64,000 bases of DNA from NCBI RefSeq assembly GCF_900168195.1, contig NZ_FUYX01000013.1, positions 97,729 through 161,728 on the forward strand, in the 5' to 3' direction. Made by a program: the position numbers and the translations under genes. Shown here in pieces: positions 17,557-26,476 of this stretch. The stretch is from Allobosea thiooxidans (lineage in GTDB: Bacteria; Pseudomonadota; Alphaproteobacteria; Rhizobiales; Beijerinckiaceae). Under the pieces are notes generated by a model. That model saw only the letters and a list, made by a program, of their open reading frames with translations. It had not been told where the DNA came from and did not search any database. How positions within the stretch are numbered: the first letter of the stretch is position 1; each line of letters starts with the position of its first letter.

Positions 17557-18333
17557 TCAGTAGCCGAACTGCTCGCGCAGGATGCGCTCGTCCAGGCTGT
17601 GGCCGGGGTCGTGCAGCATGACGAGATCGACGCTGCGGTCGATCGCGATCGAGACCGAGCAGACCTCGTCGATCTGGGTGTGGTCGGCGACCGCGCTGAC
17701 CGGACGCTTGTCGGCTTCCAGCACCTCGATGAAGACCTCGGCATGGTCCGGCAGCAGGGCGCCGCGCCAGCGGCGCGGCCGGAAGGCGGAAATCGGCGTC
17801 AGCGCCAGCAGCGGCGCGTCGAGCGGCAGGATCGGCCCGTTGGCCGAGAGGTTGTAGGCGGTGGAGCCGGCCGGAGTCGCGAGCAGGAGGCCGTCGGCGA
17901 TCAGCTCCGACAGGCGGACCTGCCCGTCGACCGAGATGCGCAGCTTCGCCGCCTGATAGGAGCGGCGCAGCAGCGAGACCTCGTTGATCGCCTTGGCCTG
18001 GACGGTCGCGCCGTTCTGGTCGACGGCCTGCATCGAGAGCGGATGCACGACGCTGCGCTCGGCCGCCTCGAGGCGCTTGCGCAGGCCACGCTCCTTGAAC
18101 TCGTTCATCAGGAAGCCGACCGAGCCGCGATTCATGCCGTAGATCGGCTTGCCGGTGCCGAGGAAGCGGTGCAGCGTCTGCAGCATCAGCCCGTCGCCGC
18201 CGAGCGCGACCACGACATCGGCCGCGGCCGGTGCGGCATTGCCGTAGCGCTCGACCAGCTTGTCGAGCGCCGCCTGCGCTTCCGGGGTGTCGCTGGCGAC
18301 GAAGGAGATCGCGCCGAAACGTTCGGTCATCAT
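17557..18333 (-). CDS. nadK: NAD kinase
   Basis: ATP-dependent phosphorylation of NAD to NADP in the cytosol. The 258-residue product is full length for the short alphaproteobacterial form and shows [18 protein letters not shown] (GGDG motif, near residue 45), the glycine-rich [16 protein letters not shown] loop that binds NAD and the MNRGSVGFL segment. Two consecutive ATG codons are available at 18333 and 18330. It converges with the DUF2336 gene. Confidence 0.96.
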   Translation of the reverse strand: MMTERFGAISFVASDTPEAQAALDKLVERYGNAAPAAADVVVALGGDGLMLQTLHRFLGTGKPIYGMNRGSVGFLMNEFKERGLRKRLEAAERSVVHPLSMQAVDQNGATVQAKAINEVSLLRRSYQAAKLRISVDGQVRLSELIADGLLLATPAGSTAYNLSANGPILPLDAPLLALTPISAFRPRRWRGALLPDHAEVFIEVLEADKRPVSAVADHTQIDEVCSVSIAIDRSVDLVMLHDPGHSLDERILREQFGY

Positions 18334-18425
18334 GTATCCTGGAGCGGCAGGCCACGGTATCGCCGCAGGCTTAACACGGCCGGGCCGCTGGCCGCGAGGC
18401 CGCGGCAGCGAGAAAGTCGCGCAAC

Positions 18426-18453
18426 GAAAAAGGCCGGGCGCGGGGCCCGGCCT
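18426..18453 (-). terminator. Rho-independent terminator of the MBL-fold gene
   Basis: Nine-base perfect stem (AGGCCGGGC at 18431-18439 with GCCCGGCCT at 18445-18453) and a five-base loop. On the minus strand it is followed by five T residues. It lies 25 bp after the stop of the metallo-hydrolase gene. Confidence 0.85.
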
Positions 18454-18477
18454 GTCGAAGGCGTTACGGAGAGCCGG

Positions 18478-19461
18478 TCAGATGGCCGGGCTCCATTGCA
18501 CCGGCACCATGTCGAAGCCGCTCCCGTCCCTGGCGATGTGCCCGACGGCGGGGAAGGGCGCATGGTAGAAGGCGACCTGCATCCGCTCGGCCGAAACCAT
18601 GTCGAGCAGCTTGCGGCGGGTGGCGGCAGCCTGCGGCCCGTCCATGTCGAAGACCGCCGACCAGTCCGGGTTGCGCACGAAGAGCGCCGGGTGGTTGGTT
18701 GTGTCCGACATGATCATCAGCTTGCCGGTGCCGGAGGCCAGGGCGAAGACGGTGTGGCCCGGCGTGTGTCCGGGCGCCGCGACCGGGGTCAGCCCCGGCA
18801 GGATTTCCTTGCCGGGCTCGAACTGCTTCACGTCCTTGGCGATCGGCCCGAAGACGCGCCGCACGCCGGCGAAGGCGCCCTTCATCGCCTCCGGGGCGGC
18901 ATTCATCTTCGCGTCGTCCATCCAGAACGCCCATTCCGCTGCCGGCACCATCGCCTCGGCATTGGGGAAGACGGCGCTGCCGTCCTTGAGCCGGAAGCCG
19001 TTGATGTGGTCGCCGTGGAAATGGCTGAAGACGACGGTGGAGACGTCCTTCGGGTCGAAGCCGGCCGCCTTGAAGTTCGTCATCCAGCGGCCCGAGGTCG
19101 GTGCGCCGGAATCGCCGTTGCCGGTATCGATCAAGGTGAGCTTGCCGCCATGCTGGACGGCGAGCGTCGTGAAGGTGATGTTCAGCGCGTCCTGAGGCAG
19201 GAAGGCCTGCTCCATCGCCTTCTTGACGTCGGCCAGCTCGGCGTTGCGGACGAAGCCTTCGAGCGGGCGGCGGGCGAAGCCGTCATTGATCGCCGTCAGC
19301 GTGATGTCGCCGATCTTGTAGCGGTAGAAGCCAGGGGCCTGGTTCACGGGAACTCCTTGTGCCTTGGCCGGGCCGAAGCCGGGCAGCTCCAGTGTCGCAG
19401 CGGCGATGAGCGCGCCTGTGCCGGCAAGGGCAGCGCGGCGCGAAAAGGGCGTATCGTGCAT
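18478..19461 (-). CDS. Exported MBL-fold metallo-hydrolase
   Basis: 327-residue metallo-beta-lactamase-fold hydrolase. The zinc motif SHFHGDHING and the later APGHTPGHT and SDTTNH histidine/aspartate ligands give a complete dinuclear site. The N-terminus (SRRAALAGTG then a hydrophobic run and AKA-QG) is a Tat-like signal, so it should act in the periplasm as a folded metalloenzyme. The ATG at 19461 is preferred because the longer frame to 19542 has no export signal at its end. The nearest functional group is the lactonase/quorum-quenching-like MBL set; the substrate is not known. Monocistronic with its own terminator. Confidence 0.9.
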   Translation of the reverse strand: MHDTPFSRRAALAGTGALIAAATLELPGFGPAKAQGVPVNQAPGFYRYKIGDITLTAINDGFARRPLEGFVRNAELADVKKAMEQAFLPQDALNITFTTLAVQHGGKLTLIDTGNGDSGAPTSGRWMTNFKAAGFDPKDVSTVVFSHFHGDHINGFRLKDGSAVFPNAEAMVPAAEWAFWMDDAKMNAAPEAMKGAFAGVRRVFGPIAKDVKQFEPGKEILPGLTPVAAPGHTPGHTVFALASGTGKLMIMSDTTNHPALFVRNPDWSAVFDMDGPQAAATRRKLLDMVSAERMQVAFYHAPFPAVGHIARDGSGFDMVPVQWSPAI

Positions 19462-19538
19462 CGGATGGGTCTCTCCTCGGGGCGCCGCCAGAGTAGCGGC
19501 GAGGGGAGCGCGTTCAACCGCGGCGACTTGCCGATGGG

Positions 19539-20000
19539 TCAAGTTTCCGTGAGCCCGTTCGGCCGGGCAGGCGCCTGCGGCGAGTCGTCTGCGGCCTTCT
19601 CCGCTTCTGGCGGTGGGCGCCGGGCGAGGGCGCGCAGCATCGCGGCGCAGAGCGCGAGAGAGCCCATGACGCCCTGGCCGGAGCAGTCGGCGACGAGGGC
19701 CTGGAAGGCGACCGGGTCGTCACCGGCAAGGCATTGCAGGCTCCAGCTCCAGTCCGGCGCCTTCTGGCGCAGCAGCGAGACCGCCACGTCGATATCGGCG
19801 CTGACGGCGCCGAGCGTCTTCCAGAAGGAGCCATGCTGATAGATGCCGCCTGCGGGCGTGCGCCGGGTGGCGAGCCGCGTCGGCTTGCGCCGCACGGTGA
19901 AGCCCAGCGCCTCGTAGATATCCGCATCCAGCTCGCGGTTCGGCTTGCTGGATGCCTCGCAGCGCGTCGCGAGGGTGAGAAGATGCGTCCGGTCGTCCAT
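19539..20000 (-). CDS. Small protein resembling the phage ABA-sandwich domain
   Basis: 153 residues. The pattern NRELDADIYEALGFTV at the N-terminus, followed by a SADIDVAVSLL helix and WSWSLQ, resembles the phage ABA-sandwich domain found in many alphaproteobacterial phages and chromosomes. The C-terminal 45 residues are Ala/Pro-rich. The assignment rests on pattern only and no function is known. No other phage gene is adjacent. Confidence 0.55.
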   Translation of the reverse strand: MDDRTHLLTLATRCEASSKPNRELDADIYEALGFTVRRKPTRLATRRTPAGGIYQHGSFWKTLGAVSADIDVAVSLLRQKAPDWSWSLQCLAGDDPVAFQALVADCSGQGVMGSLALCAAMLRALARRPPPEAEKAADDSPQAPARPNGLTET

Positions 20001-20118
20001 TCCGTTCCGTACGGGAATCGAGCAGCGAGCCGCATGCGGCGGCGGTCAGGCCGCGACATCTAACCCATCAGGAGGCCGGGCGGCCAGCGTTCGATCGCCC
20101 GGTCGTGGCCGCCGCAGG

Positions 20119-20700
20119 TCAAGGCCCGACGACGGTGCCGCGGGCGCGGCCGCCAGGCACGCGGCAGGAGCAGCCGACGCCGAGCGGCGCGGGCTCGTAG
20201 AGCGTGCAGACCTTGACCGGCGTGGCGCATTGGCCGCCATCCCCTGCCGGCGCGACCTCATAGGCCGGATAAACCGGATAGGCGGGATAGTCCGGGTAGT
20301 AGGACGGGTAGCTCGCGATCGCTCCGATCGTCGCGGCGGTGGCAAGGCCCGCGGCGGCGCCCCAATAGGGATAGCCGCCCCAGTACCGGCGATAGGGCCG
20401 GTAGCCCGCGCCCCAATAGGGCCGGTAACCACCGCCCCAATAGGGTCGATTCGGATAGAAGCCGGGGCGGCCCCAGCCGCCGCCCTGCCAGCCGGGGCGG
20501 AAGCCGGCGCGATAGGCCGGGAAGGCCGGCCTCATGCCCATCGGCCTCATGCCGAGGCCGGGCGCGCCGAGACCGTGAGTCCGGAAGCCGCCGCCATAGT
20601 GGAAGCTACCTCCTCCGAAACGCGGTTGTGCGGAAGCCGTGAGACCCGTGGCCAACAGCAGCGGAATCGCATAGGTGGCGGCGAACAGGAGACGACGCAT
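20119..20700 (-). CDS. Exported Gly/Tyr/Pro/Trp-rich protein
   Basis: 193 residues with a signal peptide (ending TASA-QP). The mature N-terminal half consists of short repeats built on RPYWGGGYRPYWGAGYRPYR and related Gly-Phe-Arg-Pro units; then a hydrophobic stretch (AAAGLATAATIGAIASY), a YPxYPxYP run and a C-terminal tail with four cysteines (QCATPVKVC ... GCSC). Such proteins are common and uncharacterised in Rhizobiales and may be envelope-associated. GGAGG precedes the ATG at 20700. No enzymatic motif is seen. Confidence 0.75.
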   Translation of the reverse strand: MRRLLFAATYAIPLLLATGLTASAQPRFGGGSFHYGGGFRTHGLGAPGLGMRPMGMRPAFPAYRAGFRPGWQGGGWGRPGFYPNRPYWGGGYRPYWGAGYRPYRRYWGGYPYWGAAAGLATAATIGAIASYPSYYPDYPAYPVYPAYEVAPAGDGGQCATPVKVCTLYEPAPLGVGCSCRVPGGRARGTVVGP

Positions 20701-20793
20701 GCGAACCTCCTTCGGGCTTCCCGGACGTTTCCCGGATTGCGCCCGTCCGGGGAAACGCCTTGCGCCCATGCGTGGTTCCGTGAAGGACGCTGC

Positions 20794-21081
20794 TCAGTCG
20801 AACCAGGGGGGCTCGTTGGTGCAGCGATAGCCGACGAAGCAGGCATCGCTGTCGCGGCTCTGGACCCAGGCCGGCTTGAGCACCTCGTCGCGCAGGCAGA
20901 AGCTGCGATCGCGGACGAAGCGGTCATAGGTGAAGCCGCCTGTGCCGAGCACGATCGCTCCGTTGGTCTGAACGTCCCGCTGGCTGGCCGCGCAGGGGCG
21001 CGTGACTGTCGACGGGCGCGTCTGGGCGGCCGCGATCCCTGCATTCAGCACGAGAACGAGCATGAGAGCGATGGCTTTCAT
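20794..21081 (-). CDS. Small exported Cys-containing protein
   Basis: 95 residues from the ATG at 21081. A clear signal peptide (MKAIALMLVLVLNAGIAAA, cleavage before QTRP) is followed by a mature domain of about 75 residues with four cysteines (RPCAAS, SFCLRD, DACFVGYRC) and an aromatic FTYDRFVRDRSF centre. It probably forms two disulfides in the periplasm. I do not recognise the family. It lies 93 bp upstream of, and on the same strand as, the Gly/Tyr-rich gene. Confidence 0.7.
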   Translation of the reverse strand: MKAIALMLVLVLNAGIAAAQTRPSTVTRPCAASQRDVQTNGAIVLGTGGFTYDRFVRDRSFCLRDEVLKPAWVQSRDSDACFVGYRCTNEPPWFD

Positions 21082-21208
21082 CGAAGCCTCCCGAACTGGC
21101 GAGAACCTGACAACGATTCCGCCCGTCAAACGTTCCTCCGGCACGGCGGATGTCAATCCCGCCACACGACGTCGTGGCATGACGAGAGCCTGGGAAACCT
21201 GAAGAAAA

Positions 21209-21283
<75 letters not shown>

Positions 21284-21455
21284 GCCTCTGGCTGGTCGGC
21301 CAAGATTGCCGCCGAGGAAGTAATGCCTCGGCGGTGCCGTAGCGGTTACCAGCCGGTGGCTGCGAGGGCAAGCGTCTCCGGTGTAGCTGGCCCGGCTGTG
21401 CCGCGGATGCAGGCGCCGCGAGGGCCTTCGTGGATCCTGCGGTCCGGCCCGCCGC

Positions 21456-21749
21456 TCAGCCGACCGAACGGATGATCTCGCGATAGGCTGCTTCCGGAAA
21501 TGCCTTGAGGGTCTCGGTGCGGACATTGCCGAGCATGCCGAGCTGCAGGCAGAGGCGCGCCTGCACCGCATCGTCGGGCGCCTCGCAGACGATCACCATG
21601 TCGTATCTGCCCATGGTCATGAAGAAGGCCTTGAACTCGCCTCCCATCTCCTTGATCGCCTGCTTGGCCGAGTCGAGGCGGCCTGGCGAGGCCGTGACGT
21701 TGCGGGCGCCCTGATCGGTCCAATTGGCGAGCATGATGTAGGTCGTCAT
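21456..21749 (-). CDS. GYD domain-containing protein
   Basis: 97-residue member of the GYD family (ferredoxin-like alpha/beta fold), recognised from MTTYIMLANWTDQGARNV, the MTMGRYDMVIVCEAPDD core and the AKQAIKEMGGEFKAFF helix. Function unknown; members are usually small soluble cytosolic proteins. The ATG at 21749 has GGGAG eight bases upstream; an upstream in-frame ATG at 21869 is not supported by conservation. Confidence 0.88.
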   Translation of the reverse strand: MTTYIMLANWTDQGARNVTASPGRLDSAKQAIKEMGGEFKAFFMTMGRYDMVIVCEAPDDAVQARLCLQLGMLGNVRTETLKAFPEAAYREIIRSVG

Positions 21750-21895
21750 CGCGCTACTCCCTGAAACCGGTCCGGTCTGTTCATCGGAAGTATCGGGCGG
21801 CGGCTCGATCGCGCCGCCTGTTAGGATTGGCTTCAGCCAGTCCCGCCGGACCTTACGTAAGGATAGCACAGCGCGCGGCAGAGGCCGACGGCAAG

Positions 21896-21923
21896 AAAAA
21901 AGCCCCGCCCTTGCGGGCGGGGC
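21896..21923 (-). terminator. Rho-independent terminator of the MHS transporter
   Basis: A nine-base GC stem (GCCCCGCCC at 21902-21910 with GGGCGGGGC at 21915-21923) and a TTGC loop. On the minus strand it is followed by six T residues. It begins 25 bp after the transporter stop codon. Confidence 0.9.
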
Positions 21924-21947
21924 CGATATGGCGGTCCGAAGTGAGGA

Positions 21948-23606
21948 TCACTTCAGGATGTCGCGGTCCTTGGTTTCCGGCAGGAAGAGCAGGCCGATCA
22001 CGAAGGTGCCGAGTGCCACGATGATCGGATACCAGAGGCCGGAGAAGATGTTGCCGCTGGCGGCCACGATGGCGAAGGCCGTCGGAGGCAGGAAGCCGCC
22101 GAACCAGCCATTGCCGATGTGGTAGGGCAGCGACATGCCCGAGTAGCGGATGCGGGTCGGGAAGAGCTCGACCAGCAGGGCAGCGATCGGGCCGTAGACC
22201 ATCGTCACGAACACCACCAGGATGAACAGGATGCCCGTGGCCTGCAGGGCGCGGCTGTCGGTCAGGACCTGACCGATCGACGGCGTCTTCAGGATGGTCG
22301 GGTCACCGGCCTTGGGATAGCCGGCGGCCTGGGCGGCAGCGACGAGCTCGGCGGCGGTCGCGGGCGCATCGGCGCCGTTGATCGAGGCCTTGAGCGGCGA
22401 GCCGGCCGGGCCGGGGACCAGATCGTAGTGGATCGAGTTGGTCGCCAGCGTGCGGCGGACGACGTCGCAGGGCTTGGTGAAGGTGCGGACGCCGACCGGA
22501 TCGAAGAGCGTGCCGCACTGCGCCGGATCGGAGGTGAGCACCAGCTTGACCGTGTCCGTCGCGGTGATCAGCTTCGGATTGGTGGTCTTCGCCAGCATGG
22601 TGAAGAGCGGGAAATAGGTCAGCGCCGCGATCAGGCAGCCGGCGAGCAGGATGGGCTTGCGGCCGATCTTGTCCGAGAGCCAGCCGAAGAAGATGAAGAA
22701 CGGCGTGCCGGCGAGCAGCGACAGCGCGATCAGCAGGTTGGCCGTGGTGCCGTCGATCTTCATCGTCTGCGTCAGGAAGAACAGCGCGTAGAACTGGCCG
22801 GTGTACCAGACCACGGCCTGGCCGGCGGTGCCGCCGAGCAGCGCGATCAGACCGATCTTGGCGTTCTGCCAGTTGCCGAAGGCTTCCGAGAGCGGGGCCT
22901 TCGAATGGGTGCCTTCCTCCTTCATCTTCACGAAGGCCGGCGATTCGGCGAGCTGGAGGCGGATCCAGATCGAGAAGCCGAGCAGGATGATCGAGAGCAG
23001 GAATGGCACGCGCCAGCCCCAGGCCGCGAAGGTTTCCGGTGACATGCTCAGGCGCAGGCCGAGAATCACGATCAGCGACAGGAACAGGCCGACCGTCGCG
23101 GTCGTCTGGATCCATGACGTATAGAAGCCGCGTCGGCCCATCGGGGCGTGCTCGGCGACATAGGTCGCGGCGCCGCCGTATTCGCCACCGAGCGCGAGGC
23201 CCTGCAGCAGGCGACAGATGATGAAGGCTGCAGGCGCGAGATAGCCGATCGTCTGGAAGCTCGGCAGCAGGCCGACGACGAAGGTCGAGATGCCCATCAC
23301 GGTCATCGTGACGAGGAAGGTGTATTTGCGGCCGATCATGTCGCCCAGGCGGCCGAAGAACAGCGCGCCGAAGGGGCGGACCGCGAAGCCGGCCGCGAAG
23401 CCGAAGAGCACGAAGATGAACTTCGCCGTGTCGTTGTCGCCGGGGACGAAGGTCTGGGCGATGTTGGCGGCGAGCGAGCCCGCCAGATAGAAGTCATACC
23501 ACTCGAAGACCGTGCCGGCCGACGAGGCGATGATGACTTTCCTTTCTTCCTTGGTCATCGGCCGAGGGGCGGCCCTCGAGTCCGATGTCTGTGATGCCAT
23601 GCTCAT
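21948..23606 (-). CDS. MFS transporter, metabolite:H+ symporter (MHS) type
   Basis: 552-residue inner-membrane transporter. The N-terminal segment SSAGTVFEWYDFYLAGSLAA and the loop GRLGDMIGRKYTF are the hallmarks of the MHS family (ShiA/KgtP/ProP-like), with a second copy in GWLSDKIGRKP. Twelve membrane segments are expected. Between the segments of the C-terminal half (about residues 350-450) is a hydrophilic insert of about 100 residues with two cysteines, longer than in ProP or KgtP. Substrate unknown, probably an organic acid or shikimate-like compound. Two ATGs (23606, 23600) are possible starts. Confidence 0.9.
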   Translation of the reverse strand: MSMASQTSDSRAAPRPMTKEERKVIIASSAGTVFEWYDFYLAGSLAANIAQTFVPGDNDTAKFIFVLFGFAAGFAVRPFGALFFGRLGDMIGRKYTFLVTMTVMGISTFVVGLLPSFQTIGYLAPAAFIICRLLQGLALGGEYGGAATYVAEHAPMGRRGFYTSWIQTTATVGLFLSLIVILGLRLSMSPETFAAWGWRVPFLLSIILLGFSIWIRLQLAESPAFVKMKEEGTHSKAPLSEAFGNWQNAKIGLIALLGGTAGQAVVWYTGQFYALFFLTQTMKIDGTTANLLIALSLLAGTPFFIFFGWLSDKIGRKPILLAGCLIAALTYFPLFTMLAKTTNPKLITATDTVKLVLTSDPAQCGTLFDPVGVRTFTKPCDVVRRTLATNSIHYDLVPGPAGSPLKASINGADAPATAAELVAAAQAAGYPKAGDPTILKTPSIGQVLTDSRALQATGILFILVVFVTMVYGPIAALLVELFPTRIRYSGMSLPYHIGNGWFGGFLPPTAFAIVAASGNIFSGLWYPIIVALGTFVIGLLFLPETKDRDILK

Positions 23607-23924
23607 GGCGCTTGTCTCCCCTGGTGAAGCCTGAAGCCGGGGGATGCCCGGCTACCTCGTTCCGCGCGCCTCGCGCTTCTGTCGTGGCGATGATCGCGCT
23701 GCCGGACGGCGAAAGAATCCCGCCATGCCAGCCTGGATCAGAGGTTTGCGCGCAGATTGTCGCAGGGGCAATCAAGCACTTGGTCTTGCACCGTTCGTCT
23801 TAAGACTATTGGGGAGTGCTTGGGCGGCGGCGCGACGATGCTGGATGAGAGGCTTTCGCGCGGCGGCCGAAACACTATAATCACAAGTCGGAGGCCGGAC
23901 CAGATGCGGAAGGGGAGGCGCGCG

Positions 23925-24455
23925 ATGTCGCGGCTTGTCGTCACCTTGGCTTGCGCGGTCTTCGTAGCGGCGGGCCTGTTTGCGCCGACGGCTTTCGCGG
24001 CCGGGCGCAGCATCGGGCCGGCGCCGGTGGCCGCCCCGGGTTTTGCCCGCCCCGCCATGCGCTTTAGCCCGCGTGCGTTGCCGGCGATGCGACCGGCCGG
24101 TCCCTGGCGGGCCGGGCGGGCGCATTTGCGCCATCACCGCGGCTTCGACTGGGCCGGAACCGGTTGGCCCTGGCTCGATACGATGATGCCGGGGCCAGGG
24201 CTGACCGTCGTCCAGCGCCCGGCGCCGGAGATCCGGCCAATCGATCCCGACGCCTTCGAGAATCTGCCGGTGCGCAGCGGTATCCGGCGGGGTCCGACGC
24301 CCGAGCCGACGATCTACCGGCTCGAAGGGCCGGCCTCGCGGCCGGTCGCGCGCGTCATCCGGGTGGCGGGCGGAGATGAGAAGCGGGCCGGCGTCCGCAG
24401 CCGGTTCGCGCATGCCGAGACCGGCGCCTTGCTGCTCACCGTGCCGCGCCGCTGA
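23925..24455 (+). CDS. Exported proline/arginine-rich protein
   Basis: 176 residues. A signal peptide (about 1-25, ending AFA-AG) is followed by a Pro/Arg/Ala-rich mature chain with an HLRHHRGFDWAGTGWPW segment near residues 75-90. I recognise no domain. GGGGAGG lies 7-13 bases before the ATG at 23925, which is why that start is chosen over the in-frame ATG at 23904. It ends six bases from the convergent rlmB gene. Likely an envelope protein of unknown role. Confidence 0.65.
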   Translation: MSRLVVTLACAVFVAAGLFAPTAFAAGRSIGPAPVAAPGFARPAMRFSPRALPAMRPAGPWRAGRAHLRHHRGFDWAGTGWPWLDTMMPGPGLTVVQRPAPEIRPIDPDAFENLPVRSGIRRGPTPEPTIYRLEGPASRPVARVIRVAGGDEKRAGVRSRFAHAETGALLLTVPRR

Positions 24456-24461
24456 TCCCGC

Positions 24462-25268
24462 TCAGCGACGGCGGCTCGCGACATAGAGCGCGATGGCGGT
24501 CGCGTTCGAGACGTTGAGGCTGGTGATCGCGCCCGGAACCTCGAGGCGGGCGACATGGTCGCAGAGCTCGCGCGAGCGCTGGCGCAGTCCCTTCCCCTCG
24601 GCACCCATCGCCATCACCAGCGGGCGGCGCAGCGCGACGTCGTCGAGCGCGACGTCGCCGTCCGAATCGAAGCCGATCCGCAGGAAGCCGCGCTTGCCCA
24701 GAGTCTCCAGCGCATCGCCGAGATTGCGCACGGCGATGAGCGGCACATGCTCCAGCGCGCCCGAGGCGGATTTGGCGAGGACGCCGGTGGCGGCCGGCGA
24801 ATGCCGGATCGTGACGATCACCGCGGCGGCGCCGAAGGCGGCGGCCGAGCGCAGGATGGCGCCGACATTATGCGGGTCGGTGATCTGGTCCAGCGCCAGC
24901 ACGACGGCATCGTCGGGCAGGCTGTCAAGATCGGGCGAGGGCAGGGGCTCGCAGATGAGGTAGAGTCCCTGATGCACCGAATCGGGCGTCAGCAGGCGGT
25001 CGATCTCGGAAGGGCGCACGATCTCGGGCTCGACCGGCAAGGTGGTGCCGACGAGTTCCTGCAGCCGCCGCAGCGCGTTCTCGGTGGCGAGCAGCCGCTT
25101 ATGCCGGCGCTGCGGGTTGCGCAGCGCCTCGACGACGGGGTGGACGCCGTAGAGCACGGCCTCGTCGATATCGCCCGGCCGATGCGGCGGCGGTCCGCCG
25201 GCACGGCGAGGGCCACCGGGACGGCCTCCCGCGGGCCGGGCATGTTTCGGGCGGAATGGCGGCGCCAT
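24462..25268 (-). CDS. rlmB: 23S rRNA (guanosine-2251-2'-O)-methyltransferase
   Basis: SpoU/TrmH-family SAM-dependent methyltransferase that modifies G2251 in the ribosomal P loop. The 268-residue protein has a disordered basic head (1-30), the L30e-like substrate-binding domain (about 35-105, beginning LYGVHPVVEAL) and the trefoil-knot SPOUT domain with motifs LDQITDPHNVGAILRSA (motif 1), VMAMGAEGKGL (motif 2) and SLNVSNATAIALY (motif 3). In many Rhizobiales the gene neighbours tRNA-Tyr, as here. Confidence 0.93.
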   Translation of the reverse strand: MAPPFRPKHARPAGGRPGGPRRAGGPPPHRPGDIDEAVLYGVHPVVEALRNPQRRHKRLLATENALRRLQELVGTTLPVEPEIVRPSEIDRLLTPDSVHQGLYLICEPLPSPDLDSLPDDAVVLALDQITDPHNVGAILRSAAAFGAAAVIVTIRHSPAATGVLAKSASGALEHVPLIAVRNLGDALETLGKRGFLRIGFDSDGDVALDDVALRRPLVMAMGAEGKGLRQRSRELCDHVARLEVPGAITSLNVSNATAIALYVASRRR

Positions 25269-25362
25269 CGCTCTCTCCAGACTTCACCGGATTGCCGTGC
25301 CACGGCGCGGATCGCTTGGCCAGCGCGAAGACGGCGCCGGGCCCACATCATGGAGGACAGAA

Positions 25363-25923
25363 ATGACGGACGAAGCTGCCACCGACCGGTTGGTCGTGAT
25401 CACCGGCGGGCCGGGTGCGGGCAAGACGACAATGATCGAGGCGTTGGCGGCGCGGGGCCATGCCGTGCGGCCGGAGGCCGGGCGGGCGATCATCCGGGAC
25501 CAGCAGGCGATCGGGGGCAGGGGCCTTCCCTGGGCCGACCGGGTGCTGTTCGCCGAGCTGATGCTCTCGGCCGATCTGCGCAGCCATGCGCAGGGGCAGG
25601 AGCAGGAGGGTCTCGTCTTCTTCGACCGCGGCCTGCCCGATATTGCGGGCTACCTCGCGCTCTGCGGCTTGCCCGTGCCGGAGCATGTCGACCGGGCAGC
25701 CGCTCGCTTCCGCTATCGCCGGACGGTCTTCATCGCGCCGCCCTGGCCGGAGATCTTCAGCCAGGATGCCGAGCGGCGGCAGGATCTCGCCGAGGCGGAG
25801 AGGACCCATGACGCCATGGTCGCGAGCTATGCGCGGCACGGCTACGATCCGATTCCGCTGCCGCTGGCGAGCGTCGAGGCGCGGATCGCCTTCGTTCTGG
25901 GCCATCTCGCCGGTTCGGGCTGA
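25363..25923 (+). CDS. AAA-family small P-loop NTPase
   Basis: 186-residue nucleotide-binding protein. The Walker A motif GGPGAGKTTMI is at 17-27 and the Walker B-like segment LVFFDRGLPD near residue 80. The EAGRAII and FIAPPWPEIF segments match the AAA_28 group of single-domain kinase-like ATPases. Function is not known; these proteins may phosphorylate a small substrate. GGAGGACAG precedes the ATG at 25363. Divergent from rlmB. Confidence 0.85.
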   Translation: MTDEAATDRLVVITGGPGAGKTTMIEALAARGHAVRPEAGRAIIRDQQAIGGRGLPWADRVLFAELMLSADLRSHAQGQEQEGLVFFDRGLPDIAGYLALCGLPVPEHVDRAAARFRYRRTVFIAPPWPEIFSQDAERRQDLAEAERTHDAMVASYARHGYDPIPLPLASVEARIAFVLGHLAGSG

Positions 25924-25987
25924 GCGACGCGGCGCCCCCGCGACGAAGCGTCCGCACAGGGAATTCGCGCGATCGGTCTTTTTGCCG

Positions 25988-26016
25988 TTGACAGGGAGCG
26001 ACCCGGTCACCATAAG
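25988..26016 (+). promoter_or_regulatory. Sigma-70-like promoter of tRNA-Tyr
   Basis: A perfect TTGACA at 25988-25993, a 17-base spacer and CATAAG at 26011-26016 (close to TATAAT), located 78 bases before the tRNA. This is the best-looking housekeeping promoter in the window. Transcription start is not mapped. Confidence 0.65.
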
Positions 26017-26093
26017 TCCGGCCGCGCCTGCCGGTCGTCGCAAAAGCGACACACCGGCGGCCCTCGGCTCCGAGAGCCGATCAGGGCGCAGGC

Positions 26094-26178
26094 GGGGGAA
26101 TGTCCCGAGCGGCAAAGGGGGCGGACTGTAAATCCGCTGGCTATGCCTTCGCAGGTTCGAGTCCTGCTTCCCCCACCA
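26094..26178 (+). tRNA. tRNA-Tyr (anticodon GTA)
   Basis: Acceptor GGGGGAA (26094-26100) pairs with TTCCCCC (26168-26174), followed by A and an encoded CCA. The anticodon arm GCGGACTGTAAATCCGC displays GTA, and the long variable arm gives the 85-base length of a class II tRNA. The T-arm is GCAGGTTCGAGTCCTGC. Its 3' end borders the element scar described next. Confidence 0.97.
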
Positions 26179-26275
26179 TCTTTTTTCTTAAGAATCTGAT
26201 TTCCCTTCTTTTTTAGCGGCGGTTCCCGCGCCTGATGGCGAGGTGCGGGAAAGCGCGGGCCGGGCATATCTTGAA

Positions 26276-26476
26276 TCACAGCACGACCTCCTCTTCCTGC
26301 TCAACAGTGACTTGCGAGAGGTCTTGCTGCTGCCGAGCATTCTCCCCGATCAGCACGCGAATGGTTCCGTCCGGCGCCACCTCTGAGACCGTGCGCACGC
26401 GCGCCTGAGCGACCGCGCGAACCGTGCGGGCGATGTCGGCTTGTGTGACCGTGGCGGCGGCGCGGGGCAGCGATAT
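26276..26476 (-). pseudogene. Remnant of small phage-type gene that usually precedes an integrase
   Basis: Read on the minus strand, 66 codons translate to a sequence beginning ISLPRAAATVTQADIARTVR, passing through SEVAPDGTIRVLI and ending VEQEEEVVL-stop. The VTQADIAR-x-x-RA ... PDGTIRV ... EVVL layout is that of a small protein encoded just upstream of tyrosine-recombinase genes in many Rhizobiales prophages and islands. The codon where a start is expected is ATA, and a TAA stop lies two codons further upstream, so it cannot be translated from a normal start. No integrase gene follows; only 97 bases separate it from tRNA-Tyr. Family assignment is by pattern memory. Confidence 0.55.

Noticed and set aside
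19539..20000. Evidence for a prophage around the ABA-sandwich-like gene
   Set aside because: Neighbours are ordinary chromosomal genes, with no integrase, capsid or lysis genes and no composition change.
20010..20600. Possible CRISPR-like or tandem DNA repeat in the Gly/Tyr-rich gene
   Set aside because: Repeats are short, imperfect and follow codon triplets, so they reflect the peptide repeat, not spacers.
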